Positions 1 through 11,552 of a stretch of DNA of 64,000 nucleotides are shown in pieces (positions within the stretch are counted from its first letter, which is position 1; each line of letters opens with the position of its first letter). The notes beneath the pieces were generated by a model. That model saw only the letters and a program-made list of their open reading frames with translations, was not told the origin of the DNA and made no database searches. A program made the position numbers and the translations under genes. Origin of the DNA: Leucobacter coleopterorum. Its GTDB lineage: Bacteria > Actinomycetota > Actinomycetes > Actinomycetales > Microbacteriaceae. The DNA lies in assembly GCF_011382985.1 (NCBI RefSeq), contig NZ_CP049933.1:1798001-1862000 (forward strand). Direction: 5' to 3'.

Positions 1-125
1 GTGCGATCGTTGACTTCGCCGGATTCGGCTGGGCATTCGGGGTCACGGCAGCTATCCTTGCGACCGCCGCCATCATCTGGAGCTTTGTGCCCGATTCACG
101 CCGTCTGCAAAAGCAGCACCTCTAG
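1..125 (+). CDS. 3' end of a membrane transporter (partial, probably MFS)
   Basis: Only the last 40 codons are in the window, read in the third frame from base 3 and ending at TAG 123-125. They encode a hydrophobic helix rich in Ala, Ile and Phe (…GFGWAFGVTAAILATAAIIWSF…), then a short polar tail with Arg, Lys and Gln. That is how the last transmembrane helix and cytoplasmic tail of an MFS-type permease usually look. Family assignment is an inference from this short tail. The gene ends four bases before the convergent def gene. Confidence 0.5.
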   Translation, partial: AIVDFAGFGWAFGVTAAILATAAIIWSFVPDSRRLQKQHL

Positions 126-129
126 TTGG

Positions 130-693
130 CTAACCTTCGAGGTTATCGACTCCGGGCATCCAAGCAAGACCTGGTTTGCCCCAACCGTTACGTCGCTCCG
201 CTTTCTGAGCAGCGCGGTTCTCGGGGTGCACTAGCCGATCCACATAGAGCAGCCCACTGAGGTGATCAAACTCGTGCTGCAGGATGCGCGCGAACCACCC
301 ACTCGCCTGAACTTCAAAGGGATTGCCATCGATGTCTTGAGCGCGCAGCAGCGCGCGCTCCGAGCGTCGCAGCGCGAAGCGCTCGCCGGGGAACGACAGA
401 CAGCCTTCCTCTTCGCTCTCATCGGGCAGGCCAGGATCCGGTGGGCTGATCCACAGCTCAGGGTTAATCGCGACGCCCTGCGGTGGTGCCTCGTCTTGAT
501 CCTCATACATCCAGACAAAAATACGTTTTCCCACTCCGACCTGTGGTGCCGCGAGACCTACGCCCGGCGCCGCAACCGTCGTCTCGAACATGTCGTCAAC
601 AAGTTGCCGAAGGCTTGCATCGAACTCAGTAACGGTTGCTGCGGGACGGTGCAACACGGGCTCGCCGCAGATAGTAATGGGGAGAACAGACAT
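130..693 (-). CDS. def: Peptide deformylase
   Basis: Removes the formyl group from the initiator methionine of nascent proteins in the cytoplasm. All three family motifs are present: motif 1 GVGLAAPQVG near residue 45, motif 2 EGCLSFPG near residue 96 with the metal-binding Cys, and motif 3 LQHEFDHLSG near residue 138 with the two metal-binding His and catalytic Glu. At 187 aa it has normal length, with a short basic C-terminal tail. It is convergent with the transporter fragment to its left and divergent from oligoribonuclease to its right. Confidence 0.96.
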   Translation of the reverse strand: MSVLPITICGEPVLHRPAATVTEFDASLRQLVDDMFETTVAAPGVGLAAPQVGVGKRIFVWMYEDQDEAPPQGVAINPELWISPPDPGLPDESEEEGCLSFPGERFALRRSERALLRAQDIDGNPFEVQASGWFARILQHEFDHLSGLLYVDRLVHPENRAAQKAERRNGWGKPGLAWMPGVDNLEG

Positions 694-804
694 GGGTTCA
701 AGCTTAGTGCGGGTATGTTAAGTTGATGCGGCAGAGATAGACTCTCAGTTGGAGCGATGCCGCCTGGCAATCTCGCTTATCCGCGTCTTGTTGAGGAGAT
801 CACC

Positions 805-1446
805 GTGTCGAGCACACCGGCCGAGCAAATTGTCTGGATCGACTGCGAGATGACAGGCCTCGATATCGACCGCGATGGGCTGTGCGAAATCGCCGTTATC
901 GTGACCGATTTTGACCTTACTCCCCTTGATCCGGGTTTTGAGATTGTCATCAACCCTGGCGGAGATGCGCTCGGTCACATGAACGACTTCGTGCGTGACA
1001 TGCATACGAAGTCAGGCCTGATCACCCGCATCGAGGCTGGTGAGTCTGTAGAAGAGGCCGAGAAACAGGTAATCGAGTATCTGAGCAAACTAGTCACCCC
1101 TGGCCGACGTCCCATCGTCGCCGGAAACACTATTGGCATGGATCGCCGATTCATCACAAAGTACATGCCCAAGCTCGACGAAACCCTGCACTACCGCAGC
1201 ATCGATGTTTCAACGATCAAGGAGCTCAGCCGCCGCTGGTACCCCGCGAGCTACTTCGGGGCTCCTGCCAAGCGCGGTGGCCACCGAGCACTCGCAGACA
1301 TTGCCGAGTCGATTCAGGAACTGGCCTACTTCCGCGACACTGTTATGGTGGTGGCGCCGGGATCTGGCAAAGATGAGGTAGCCGCTGCGGCCGCAGCCGC
1401 GAGCAAACGCTACGCCGCATTTATCGACGGACCTGCGGCTTCCTAA
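805..1446 (+). CDS. orn: Oligoribonuclease (DEDDh 3'-5' exoribonuclease)
   Basis: Degrades 2-5 nt RNA fragments to mononucleotides. The DEDDh residues are visible: DCEMTGLD close to the start, NTIGMDRRF mid-protein, and HRALADIAESI near residue 170. I prefer the GTG at 805, which has GAGGAG seven bases upstream, over the in-frame ATG at 757, because homologues begin just before the IVWIDCEMTGLD strand. The C-terminal tail after the last catalytic Asp is Ala-rich and longer than in E. coli Orn. Confidence 0.95.
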   Translation: MSSTPAEQIVWIDCEMTGLDIDRDGLCEIAVIVTDFDLTPLDPGFEIVINPGGDALGHMNDFVRDMHTKSGLITRIEAGESVEEAEKQVIEYLSKLVTPGRRPIVAGNTIGMDRRFITKYMPKLDETLHYRSIDVSTIKELSRRWYPASYFGAPAKRGGHRALADIAESIQELAYFRDTVMVVAPGSGKDEVAAAAAAASKRYAAFIDGPAAS

Positions 1447-1511
1447 CGAGCGCAAAAAGGATTCCACTAGCGAACAGTCTTATTGTGGGCAGGCTCGTGT
1501 ATCCCCACCAA

Positions 1512-2108
1512 CTACGAAGTCAGCAGCAGATCGTACAGAGGCTTAGCGCGCTGGATGCGCTTCGGGAACGATGCCCAGCCGTCTTTCACACCCGAGATCG
1601 TCTGAGCACCCGCAAACAGCTCGTTGAGTAGTTCACAGAGATCTTCTGTCGACCACGAAGAGGTGATTGATCCGTCTGCAACACCCTCTTTGATGAGCGA
1701 AAGGCAAAGCTGCTCCCACTCACTATGGAAACCCTGCCCCCAGCTCTTCAACTCGTCTGGAAGCGAAGACACCAGCAGAATACCGGCCTGCACAATCGTG
1801 TCGACAGAGATAACCTCGGCATAGCCCTCAAAAAGCTGAAAGAGACGCACTCTGCCGGTGCCGTTACCCTCTACGGCTTCAAGAGCGATCCCAGATAACC
1901 GATCCCGCTGCGTTTGCAGCACCGCCTCGGCAATATCGTCTTTGTTACCAAAATGGAAGTACAGGGAGCCAAGGCTGATGCCGGCCTCGTCAGAAATATC
2001 TTTCAGTTTTGCTTTGTCGTAGGTCATACGAGAAAAGACTCTTCCGGCAGCCTCGAGCAACGCCATCTTGGTGGCGATACCTCGCGCCTGCTTCCCGGTA
2101 TCTTTCAT
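1512..2108 (-). CDS. TetR-family transcriptional regulator
   Basis: A 198-aa one-component regulator. The N-terminal HTH is clear (residues ~10-55: ALLEAAGRVFSR…LKDISDEAGISLGSLYFHFGNKDDI). The SLGSLYFHF recognition helix resembles the gamma-butyrolactone receptor branch (ScbR/ArpA-like), but ligand type is inference. The frame stays open upstream through the tRNA-His gene, so the ATG at 2108 was chosen because the HTH begins right after it. No target gene is adjacent. Two CTGG-N-CCAG dyads lie 30-100 bases upstream and may be its own operators. Confidence 0.85.
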   Translation of the reverse strand: MKDTGKQARGIATKMALLEAAGRVFSRMTYDKAKLKDISDEAGISLGSLYFHFGNKDDIAEAVLQTQRDRLSGIALEAVEGNGTGRVRLFQLFEGYAEVISVDTIVQAGILLVSSLPDELKSWGQGFHSEWEQLCLSLIKEGVADGSITSSWSTEDLCELLNELFAGAQTISGVKDGWASFPKRIQRAKPLYDLLLTS

Positions 2109-2139
2109 GGTGATCCCCCGCACCTTCTCTGGAGTAATA

Positions 2140-2207
2140 CTGGTTTCCAGATTGTCGCACAGCAACAACGTTGAAGTTGGCCCTTGCGAACCAGCCTGGA
2201 AAACCAG
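2140..2207. promoter_or_regulatory. Paired CTGG…CCAG dyads upstream of the TetR gene
   Basis: CTGGTTTCCAG at 2140-2150 and CTGGAAAACCAG at 2196-2207 are two short palindromes, each followed by ATT. They lie in the 190-bp gap between the TetR gene and tRNA-His. The centres are about 56 bp apart, near five helical turns. Autoregulatory operators are a reasonable reading. No expression evidence is available. Confidence 0.35.
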
Positions 2208-2302
2208 ATTATTTGTAAACAACTGTAGAAAATACGAAGCGCTGACGGTCCTAACGGCAACCTTCGCGACAATAAGCGCATCTACCTGTATTGAAAAACT
2301 GG

Positions 2303-2376
2303 GGTGGCTAACGGGACTTGAACCCGCGACCACCGGCACCACAAGCCGGTGCTCTACCAACTGAGCTATAGCCACC
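2303..2376 (-). tRNA. tRNA-His (GTG anticodon)
   Basis: A complete cloverleaf reads on the minus strand: acceptor GTGGCTA/TAGCCAC, D-arm GCTCAGTTGGTAGAGC, anticodon stem CCGGC/GCCGG with GTG in the loop, and T-arm with GGTTCAAGTCC. The extra G(-1) opposite C73, the identity element of bacterial histidine tRNAs, is encoded. CCA is not encoded, as is usual in actinobacteria. It is the only tRNA gene I could find in the window. Confidence 0.96.
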
Positions 2377-2509
2377 ATGCAACCGCGAACACCCTAGGGC
2401 GAACGAGGCAACCCTACGATCATAGCCCATCTTGAAGCATAGTTTTGACACCTCTGCCCAACATGGCTCCCCCTCCCCATTTTTGAGGCCAGCCGGGTAG
2501 GGTGAAAGC

Positions 2510-2857
2510 ATGCTTGAGGTGTCACAGGAAGAGTTTGAGTCGCTGGTTGCAGACGGCCTCGATTCACTTCACGACGAAATGCTCTCCAAGCTCGACAACG
2601 TGATTTTCTTGATTGAAGATCGTCCCGCCGATAACAGCCCCACGCTCGGCGTCTACGAGGGCTTCTCTCTCGCGGAGCGCGATATCTACGGGTACGGTGA
2701 AGAACCAGATCGAATCATCCTGTTCAGAGAGAATCTGCTTGAGCACTGCGCCGATATGGAAGAATTGATCGCAGAAATCCGGATCACACTGATACACGAG
2801 ATAGCCCACTTCTACGGCATCTCAGAAGAGCGTATTCATGAACTTGGGTGGGGCTAA
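2510..2857 (+). CDS. Zincin-like metallopeptidase family protein
   Basis: A 115-aa acidic protein with a C-terminal HEIAHFYGISEERIHELGW signature, the HExxHxxG zinc-binding pattern of the small actinobacterial zincin-like proteins found beside clpS. The Glu would be the catalytic base and the two His the zinc ligands. No substrate is known for the family. Its TAA stop overlaps the clpS start (TAATG), so the two are probably co-translated. Confidence 0.85.
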   Translation: MLEVSQEEFESLVADGLDSLHDEMLSKLDNVIFLIEDRPADNSPTLGVYEGFSLAERDIYGYGEEPDRIILFRENLLEHCADMEELIAEIRITLIHEIAHFYGISEERIHELGWG

Positions 2858-3156
2858 TGCTCGCGACAAAGGTAGAACCTGATGCAACCCGGGTGGAAGC
2901 GGAACAGCCGGTGCTGGAACCCACCTGGCAAACCGTAGTGTGGGACGACCCCGTGAATCTCATGTCGTACGTCTCTTATGTCTTTCAGATGCACTTTGGT
3001 TTCGAAGCGGATCAAGCAGAGCAACTCATGCTGCAGGTACACCACCGCGGCAAGGCTGTCGTAGCCGAAGGGTCACGCGAAACAATGGAAATGCACGTCG
3101 AAGCGATGCACAGCTACGGCCTATGGGCAACCGTGCAACAGGCTGGTGGATCATGA
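2857..3156 (+). CDS. clpS: ATP-dependent Clp protease adaptor ClpS
   Basis: Binds the N-domain of the Clp ATPase and hands over N-degron substrates. The core motif is intact: VVWDDPVNLMSYVSYVFQMHFG (a variant of the DDxxN loop) followed by HHRGKAVV and the helix METMEMHVEAMH. The ATG at 2857 sits on the stop codon of the upstream zincin gene, and its own TGA overlaps the ATG of the DUF2017 gene. This gives a tight three-gene translationally coupled unit. Confidence 0.93.
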   Translation: MLATKVEPDATRVEAEQPVLEPTWQTVVWDDPVNLMSYVSYVFQMHFGFEADQAEQLMLQVHHRGKAVVAEGSRETMEMHVEAMHSYGLWATVQQAGGS

Positions 3157-3764
3157 AACTCCAACCGCTACCCAATAGTGGCTTGCGACTTCTGCTCAAT
3201 TATGACGAGGCTGCAATGCTCGATCAGCTGATCACACAGCTCATGCAACTCCTACAGAGTCACAGCGGCACCGCCCTTGACCCCGATCCGTTATTCGCCA
3301 GCCTTGAGATCGGCGGATCAGAAGAGATCCCCGAAGATCCGGCACTGGCGCGCTTGTTTCCTAATGCTTACGAAGAAGACAAGCAATCCTCACAATTTCG
3401 GCGTGTCACTGAACAGGGACTTCTTAACCGCAAACTGCAAGATGCGGCACTGGTCTCGTCCGCGCTAGGCCTGGGTGGGGGCTTGCCCGACAAAGATACA
3501 CAGTTTGAGGTCGACATTCTCGCGTCGACTCTGCCGGCCTGGGTGAAAACGATCACCGCACTACGACTCGCTATCGCGGCAAGGATCGGGCTAGACACGG
3601 CCGAAGACCACGATCGTCTCCTCAAAGATGAGGAGACCCGTGGCACAGTGTTGGTGTTCGACTGGCTCGCGGCGATCCTTGAATCAGCGCTCATGATGCG
3701 ACTGTCGCAAGGCGACGACGGTGACGACGGCTTCGATAACAGCATCGAGGACGTGCCCGTCTAG
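3153..3764 (+). CDS. DUF2017 family protein
   Basis: A 203-aa protein that regularly follows clpS in actinobacteria, which is the main basis for the call; its function is unknown. It is largely helical and acidic, with no transmembrane segment. The ATG at 3153 overlaps the clpS stop (ATGA). Its own stop overlaps the 3' end of the convergent dinB gene by four bases. Co-translation with ClpS suggests a role in the same protein-turnover path, but that is inference. Confidence 0.85.
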   Translation: MKLQPLPNSGLRLLLNYDEAAMLDQLITQLMQLLQSHSGTALDPDPLFASLEIGGSEEIPEDPALARLFPNAYEEDKQSSQFRRVTEQGLLNRKLQDAALVSSALGLGGGLPDKDTQFEVDILASTLPAWVKTITALRLAIAARIGLDTAEDHDRLLKDEETRGTVLVFDWLAAILESALMMRLSQGDDGDDGFDNSIEDVPV

Positions 3765-4978
3765 CTCGGATCCTGCAGCGACCTCGGATCTACCACAGGC
3801 CCCCTTTCTGTGAGCAAGCTTGCCGGGGTAACTCCCCTCTTCCCAAACCGGCTCCGCACCTCGTCAACGGCTTGGTCAACCGCGCGCCAGTCTTCATCTT
3901 CACTCCACAGCGCCGCAGAGTTGCTCCCCGCTGCGACCAGCTGCTCGGCTCGCACTCCGATCAGTCTGACGGATTTTCCCACCGCATTCAGGGCTTCGAA
4001 GAGGTCGTTAGCGGTCTGATAAATGCGCCGTGTTGCGTTTGTTGCCTCTTGAAGAGTTTTGGATCGGTTCAGCGTTTCAAAGTTCGCCCACCGCACCTTG
4101 ATTGCCACCGTACGCGCCTCAACACTCGCGGCACGCAAACGTTCGGCAGTGCGGGTTGAAAGCCTCAGTAACTCACGGCGCAGCACCTCTGGGTTCGGCT
4201 CATCAAACGCAAAGGTTTCTTCGTGACCGATACTCTTTTCGATCCGTGTTGTTTCCACTCCACGAGAGTCGAACCCGTTGGCGAGCAGGTGCAGCTTTTG
4301 TGCACTCACCTCCCCCACCACCTGCCGCAGTGACGCGAGCGGTTCACGAGCAAGATCTCCCACGGTGTGGATGGCCCGTGAGCTCAGGGCCCGCTCCGTC
4401 GCCTGTCCCACCCCCCACATTGCCGAGATGGGAAGCGGGTGCAGAAACTCAAGCGTGCGTTTGGGCGGGATCTCAAGGATGCCGTCGGGTTTAGCCCGCT
4501 GCGAAGCCAGTTTGGCTATGAACTTGGTACCGGCGAGACCAACAGAGGCGGGAAGGCCCGTTTGTTCCCGGATCCGTTCGCGCAGCTGTCTGGCGATCTC
4601 AAACGGTGATCCGAAGAGACGCACGGATCCTGCCACATCTAAAAAGGCCTCGTCTATGCTGAGCGGCTCGACCAACGGTGTGAATTCTTCGAAAATGCGC
4701 ATGACGGCGTGCGAGGCCTTGCGGTATTTCTCGTACGTCGGTGGGATCAGAATGAGCTGTGGGCAGAGCTGTTTGGCGCGTGCGATCGGCATCGCTGATC
4801 GCACACCAAAACGACGCGCCTCATAGCTTGCGCTCGACACCACGGAGCGACCAGTGTCATGAGCCGCGGCTACCGGGAGTCCCCGCAATTCCGGTCGATC
4901 TAGCAGCTCAACAGACACAAAAAACGAGTCCATGTCAACGTGCAGCATTGACGCAATCTCGCGCTTCAGTCCTTCCAT
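3761..4978 (-). CDS. dinB: DNA polymerase IV (Y-family translesion polymerase)
   Basis: Error-prone lesion-bypass polymerase. Visible motifs: the catalytic HVDMDSFFVSVE block near residue 13, the SYEARRFGVRSAMP finger motif, SIDEAFLDV with the catalytic Asp-Glu pair near residue 105, and the GLAGTKFIAKLAS helix. A little-finger domain follows (EETFAFDE…). The 405-aa length is normal. No C-terminal QLxLF-type beta-clamp motif is obvious. It is divergent from glpD, with a long inverted repeat in the shared upstream region. Confidence 0.95.
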   Translation of the reverse strand: MEGLKREIASMLHVDMDSFFVSVELLDRPELRGLPVAAAHDTGRSVVSSASYEARRFGVRSAMPIARAKQLCPQLILIPPTYEKYRKASHAVMRIFEEFTPLVEPLSIDEAFLDVAGSVRLFGSPFEIARQLRERIREQTGLPASVGLAGTKFIAKLASQRAKPDGILEIPPKRTLEFLHPLPISAMWGVGQATERALSSRAIHTVGDLAREPLASLRQVVGEVSAQKLHLLANGFDSRGVETTRIEKSIGHEETFAFDEPNPEVLRRELLRLSTRTAERLRAASVEARTVAIKVRWANFETLNRSKTLQEATNATRRIYQTANDLFEALNAVGKSVRLIGVRAEQLVAAGSNSAALWSEDEDWRAVDQAVDEVRSRFGKRGVTPASLLTERGPVVDPRSLQDPS

Positions 4979-4997
4979 GACTCCATTGCATCACACG

Positions 4998-5057
4998 CCA
5001 CCGACATTCATCGCCGCAGCAAGCAATCATCCTCATGTTCCGTCGCAATGTCGGTGG
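4998..5057. promoter_or_regulatory. Inverted repeat in the dinB-glpD divergent region
   Basis: CCACCGACATT (4998-5008) and AATGTCGGTGG (5047-5057) are perfect 11-bp inverted arms separated by 38 bp. They lie between the divergent starts of dinB (4978) and glpD (5119). They could be a pair of operator half-sites bridged by a regulator of the glp genes, or a long-loop hairpin in a transcript. The sequence alone does not decide. Confidence 0.45.
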
Positions 5058-5118
5058 TCTCTTGTAGCGTTATGGTGACGGAACCTTCACGCCAGATTCT
5101 TCTGAAAGCGGGAACAAG

Positions 5119-6914
5119 ATGAGCAAACTGCGTCGCACAGTTCAGCAACTGCGAGACCACCCGACTGCCGACGTGCTGATTATTGGTGGTGGAATCAACG
5201 GCATCGCCACTTTTCGTGAGCTCGCACTCCAGGGAGTTGACGTCACGCTGGTCGAAAGAAACGATTTTGTTTCGGGGGCCTCCGCGGCCTCGAGTCACAT
5301 GGTTCACGGTGGGGTGCGATATCTCGAAAACGGTGAGCTCCGCCTCGTAAAAGAGGCCGTGCAAGAGAGAAACCGGCTGATTCGAAATGCGCCGCACTAC
5401 GTCGCACCGTTGCTCACAACGATCCCAATCTTCAAAACATTTTCCGGGGTACTCACCGCCCCATTCCGCCTGCTTGTCTCACATGGCCGAGGAAAGCCCG
5501 CGAGCGCGGTGCCCTGCTCATCAAAATCGGTTTGATGATCTACGACACGTTCTCGAGGGGTGGCGGGCGAGTTCCCCGCCACCGGTTCCACGGCCGGGAG
5601 CGCTCGCTCCGTGATCTTCCTCGCTTGAACCCGGCGATCAAATACACCGCGAGCTACTATGACGCCTCGATGCACGAGCCCGAGCGCCTCGCACTCGACG
5701 TGTTGTACGACGGAATCACAGCGGGTGCAGCCTCCGATGACGGCGGCACCAGCACCGCCAGGGCGGCGAACTACGTCTCCGTGATCGGGCTCGCAGAGAA
5801 TTCGCAGAGCGAAGGACCCGTCTCGAAAGAGAAGAGTTCGGTTCTACTGCGCGACGAGGTTAGCGGCGAGGAGTTCTCGTTGTCAGCACGGCTTATTATC
5901 AATACGAGCGGCCCTTGGACAGACCTCACCAACGCTGCGCTCGGCCGAGCCACGAACTATATGGGCGGCACTAAGGGCTCGCACATCGTGTTAGACAATC
6001 CTGAGCTTTTGGCCGCGACTGCCGAGCGCGAGATCTTTTTTGAGCATTCGGACGGCCGCGTTGTGCTTATATATCCGCTGAAGGGTCGTGTCTTGGTCGG
6101 CACCACCGATATCAACGCCGACCCGAGTGAGCAGCCGGTTTGCACAGACGATGAGGTCGATTATTTCTTTGATCTCATCGGGCACGTGTTTCCAAGCATC
6201 TCGGTTGATCGGTCACAAATTGTCTACACGTTCTCCGGTATTCGCCCACTGCCGAGGCACGACGACACTGTTCCTGGCTTCGTCTCACGCGATTACCGTA
6301 TTGAGCACGGAGACGTCGGGGGTATTCCTCTCCTCAGTCTCGTCGGCGGCAAATGGACCACCTTCCGCGCCCTCGCGGAACACCTCGGCGATACAGCACT
6401 GCAGATCATTCGAGTGCAACGCATCTCTCACACCCGCAACACCGCCATCGGCGGCGGTGCCGGCTTTCCAAAAGAAAAATCGGCTCGAAAGATCTGGATC
6501 TCACGCAACGCCAATGGACACAGCCGCGAACTCGTAGAGCTCATGCTTAAGCGTTACGGCACTCGGGCCTCTGAGTTGCTAGCGCAGCTTCCGTCCACTC
6601 CACAAGAACTCAGCGGCGCTCCCGGGCACTTCCGTGAAGAACTGGAGCATGTCGCCAGAAACGAAGACGTTGTGCACCTTGACGACATGATCCTGAGGCG
6701 AACCTCACTCGCGTTCACCGGCGGACTCACTCACGAAGCACTCAGCGAAATTGCTGCGGCAATTGCTCCCGCATTTGGGTGGAGCGCTGCGGCGCAGAAG
6801 CGCGAGGTACATCGCACTGCACAGATCCTGCGCGAGGTTCACCGCGTCGAACTCAACGTTCCGGGCATCGCCCCGACTCAAACAACAGACGGAGCACATC
6901 ATGTCAACGCCTAA
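5119..6914 (+). CDS. glpD: Glycerol-3-phosphate dehydrogenase, FAD-dependent (frame break)
   Basis: Oxidises glycerol-3-phosphate to dihydroxyacetone phosphate at the membrane, feeding electrons to quinone. The N-terminal FAD-binding motif is [15 protein letters not shown] near residue 20, followed by [19 protein letters not shown]. The frame breaks near 5,499: restoring one C in the AGCCCGCG run continues the protein into a [13 protein letters not shown] block, giving about 598 aa. The C-terminal half has the HIVLD, GTTDIN and [12 protein letters not shown] motifs of the family. The gene overlaps glpK by 14 bases. Confidence 0.92.
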
Positions 6915-8456
6915 CACCCCGCAGTATGTGATTTCGATTGACCAGGGCACCACCTCAACCCGCGCGATCGTCTTTGATCACGATGGCGGTATTGTCTCGG
7001 TCGGTCAGAAAGAACACGATCAGATCATGCCTCAGGCGGGTCTCGTCGAACACGATGCCGTTCAGATCTGGCAAAACGTGCAAGAGGTCATAGGCACTGC
7101 GCTCGGCAGAGGCGACGTGACAGACCGCAATATTGCGGCAATTGGCATCACGAATCAGCGAGAGACCACCGTGGTGTGGGATCGGCACACCGGAGTTCCC
7201 GTCTACAACGCGATCGTGTGGCAAGACACCCGGACGCAGGCGATGGTCGACCGGCTCGCCGAAGATGGCGGAGCTGACCGATTCAAAACGATCACCGGCC
7301 TGCCGCTCACGAGCTACTTTTCTGCGTCTAAGATTGCCTGGATTCTCGACAACGTGAAGGGCACACGCACGCGCGCAGAAGCGGGTGATCTGTTGTTTGG
7401 CACAATCGACTGCTGGGTGCTGTGGAACCTCACCGGAGGCGTTGACGGGGGCGTGCACCTCACCGATGTCACAAACGCATCTCGCACGCTGCTCATGGAT
7501 CTCACAACTCTCACCTGGCGCGACGATCTCCTCGCGGTCTTCAATATTCCGCGCACCATGATGCCCGAGATACGTTCTTCCTCAGAGGTGTATGGCGAGG
7601 CCGAATACTCCTCACTACTGCGTGGAACCCCTATCGCTGGCATTCTTGGTGATCAACAGGCGGCCACATTTGGTCAGGCAGCGTTTAGGCCTGGGAATCA
7701 AAAAACACCTATGGCACGGGCTGCTTTCTCATGTTCCAGACCGGCGAAGAAATTGTGCACTCAACAAACGGTCTCATCACAACCGTCGGCTATAAACTCG
7801 GCGAGGGATCCACCCATTACGCCCTTGAGGGGTCAATCGCCGTCGCCGGCTCGCTTATCCAGTGGCTGCGGGATCAGCTGGGTCTCATCAACTCTGCCGC
7901 CGAGGTTGAAAAACTCGCTCGCTCCGTGCCTGACAACGGTGGCGCATATGTGGTGCCCGCATTCTCTGGCCTGTTTGCACCCTACTGGCGCCCGGATGCT
8001 CGCGGTGCGATCGTCGGACTCACCCGATATTCCAATCGCGGGCACATTGCACGTGCAGCCCTGGAGGCCGTCGCATTCCAAACGCGGGACGTGCTCGACG
8101 CCGTGAATGCCGACGTTTTGACCGCGGGAGGAGTGCCCCTCACCGAACTGCGAGTCGACGGAGGCATGGTCGCAAACGAGACACTCATGCAGTTTCAGGC
8201 CGATGTACTGGGAGTACCGGTCGTGCGCCCCGTTGTCGCCGAAACAACCGCTCTCGGGGCCGCATATGCCGCGGGCCTCGCGGTAGGTTTCTGGTCAGGG
8301 CTTGAAGAACTGCGCACAAATTGGCGCGAGAATCATCGTTGGTCACCGTCACTCGATATCGACGAGCGGGATCGCCAGCTCCGGCTGTGGCGTAAAGCCG
8401 TCGCAAGGTCGATGGACTGGATCGACGAAGACACCGAGCCCGCAACGGAGGCCTGA
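6901..8456 (+). CDS. glpK: Glycerol kinase (frame break)
   Basis: Phosphorylates glycerol to glycerol-3-phosphate. The actin-fold phosphate-1 motif [16 protein letters not shown] is at residues ~10-25, and [15 protein letters not shown] and GDQQAA motifs follow. The frame breaks at the A6 run near 7,700; one more A restores [14 protein letters not shown] and the rest of the C-terminal domain, including the GLFAPYW and DGGMVANE blocks. The repaired product is 518 aa, a normal length. The ATG at 6901 lies inside the 3' end of glpD. No glpF-like channel gene is adjacent. Confidence 0.94.
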
Positions 8457-8493
8457 CCTCACATATAGGCTCACGACACGCACCACACCAAAC

Positions 8494-8530
8494 TTTGCAC
8501 TTTCAGGTCAATAGTGCATAATTGCACTTT

Positions 8531-8546
<16 letters not shown>
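8494..8546 (+). promoter_or_regulatory. Promoter and operator of the TetR-MFS operon, leaderless start
   Basis: TTGCAC (8495-8500) and CATAAT (8517-8522) form a -35/-10 pair with 16-bp spacing. This places the transcript start at or just before the GTG at 8531, so translation is probably leaderless. A perfect dyad, TTGCACTTT (8522-8530) and AAAGTGCAA (8538-8546), straddles the start codon. A half-copy, TTTGCACTTT, covers the -35. A repressor bound here would block its own promoter. Confidence 0.6.
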
Positions 8547-10832
<2,286 letters not shown>

Positions 10833-10858
10833 ATGCGCGAAACTCACGCTCTGCCGCC

Positions 10859-10923
10859 GAGCCTGTGTCTCCCCACTGAGCCTGCGTCTCTCGACTGCAA
10901 GTTCAGTGTTGAGATGCAGGCTC
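10859..10923. terminator. Hairpin between convergent MFS and DUF2165 genes
   Basis: GAGCCTGCGTCTC (10878-10890) pairs with GAGATGCAGGCTC (10911-10923), a 13-bp stem with one G-T pair. The left arm is also present as a near-copy, GAGCCTGTGTCTC, at 10859-10871. The element covers the stop codon of the DUF2165 gene and lies 26 bp beyond the MFS stop. A shared factor-independent terminator is plausible, although a strong T-run is lacking. Confidence 0.4.
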
Positions 10924-11493
10924 GGCGCTTTTCCCTTTGTCCCAGGCCGGACTCGGCAGGTGGAGCAGCACCAAACCGATACCCGCGAGCATGGCGTTGC
11001 GAATCGCGGGATCGAGTCCGTTCCATTCTGTGGAGCGCCACATCTGGAACCACTCACCACCCACGGCGATAAAACCGCCCGCGAAGAGCAGCACAATCAG
11101 CACAAGCCCCAGGCTCGCCCATCGTCGAGCTCGAGCAAAACCTGCTGCCCCAAAGAGGGCGCGCATAAAGTCAACGAACGCAATGATGAGCACGATCGCA
11201 GCAATCGATTCGATAAGGATCACGCCGATGTAACCGAGATTCCAAAGCACTGGATTGTCGATTGCGCGCCACATGACGTCGGGATCAAGGCCCTTTCCCG
11301 CGGGCTGACCGAAGTTGGTGGTGTCCATCGAGAGTACGTGCTGCACAAACGCGAAGTTCGTGCCGTAGTCGGTAATGTTTCCGAGCGCCACTAAAAAGAT
11401 GTACAGCGCATTGACGAAGACAAAGACGGCCGCAGCAAATGGAAGCGTGCCCAACTGCTTCCACCCCTGCTCCCCAGCAGTGTGAGTGTTCAT
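10903..11493 (-). CDS. DUF2165 family small integral membrane protein
   Basis: A 196-aa protein with four hydrophobic helices, roughly at residues 18-38, 83-105, 122-145 and 166-182. The loop MDTTNFGQPAGKGLDPDVMWRAI and the closing helix are like the DUF2165 family. No enzymatic motif is visible and the family function is unknown. It is a single gene facing the MFS pump tail to tail. Confidence 0.75.
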   Translation of the reverse strand: MNTHTAGEQGWKQLGTLPFAAAVFVFVNALYIFLVALGNITDYGTNFAFVQHVLSMDTTNFGQPAGKGLDPDVMWRAIDNPVLWNLGYIGVILIESIAAIVLIIAFVDFMRALFGAAGFARARRWASLGLVLIVLLFAGGFIAVGGEWFQMWRSTEWNGLDPAIRNAMLAGIGLVLLHLPSPAWDKGKSAEPASQH

Positions 11494-11552
11494 GCGTTCA
11501 GATTAACTCGCACCGCTGGGGAACAGCAAGGGGAATGGGGCTCAGATGTCTG

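Noticed and set aside
2109..2378. N-terminal extension of the first TetR gene
   Set aside because: The open frame runs through the tRNA-His gene. The HTH begins just after the ATG at 2108, so the extension is not coding.
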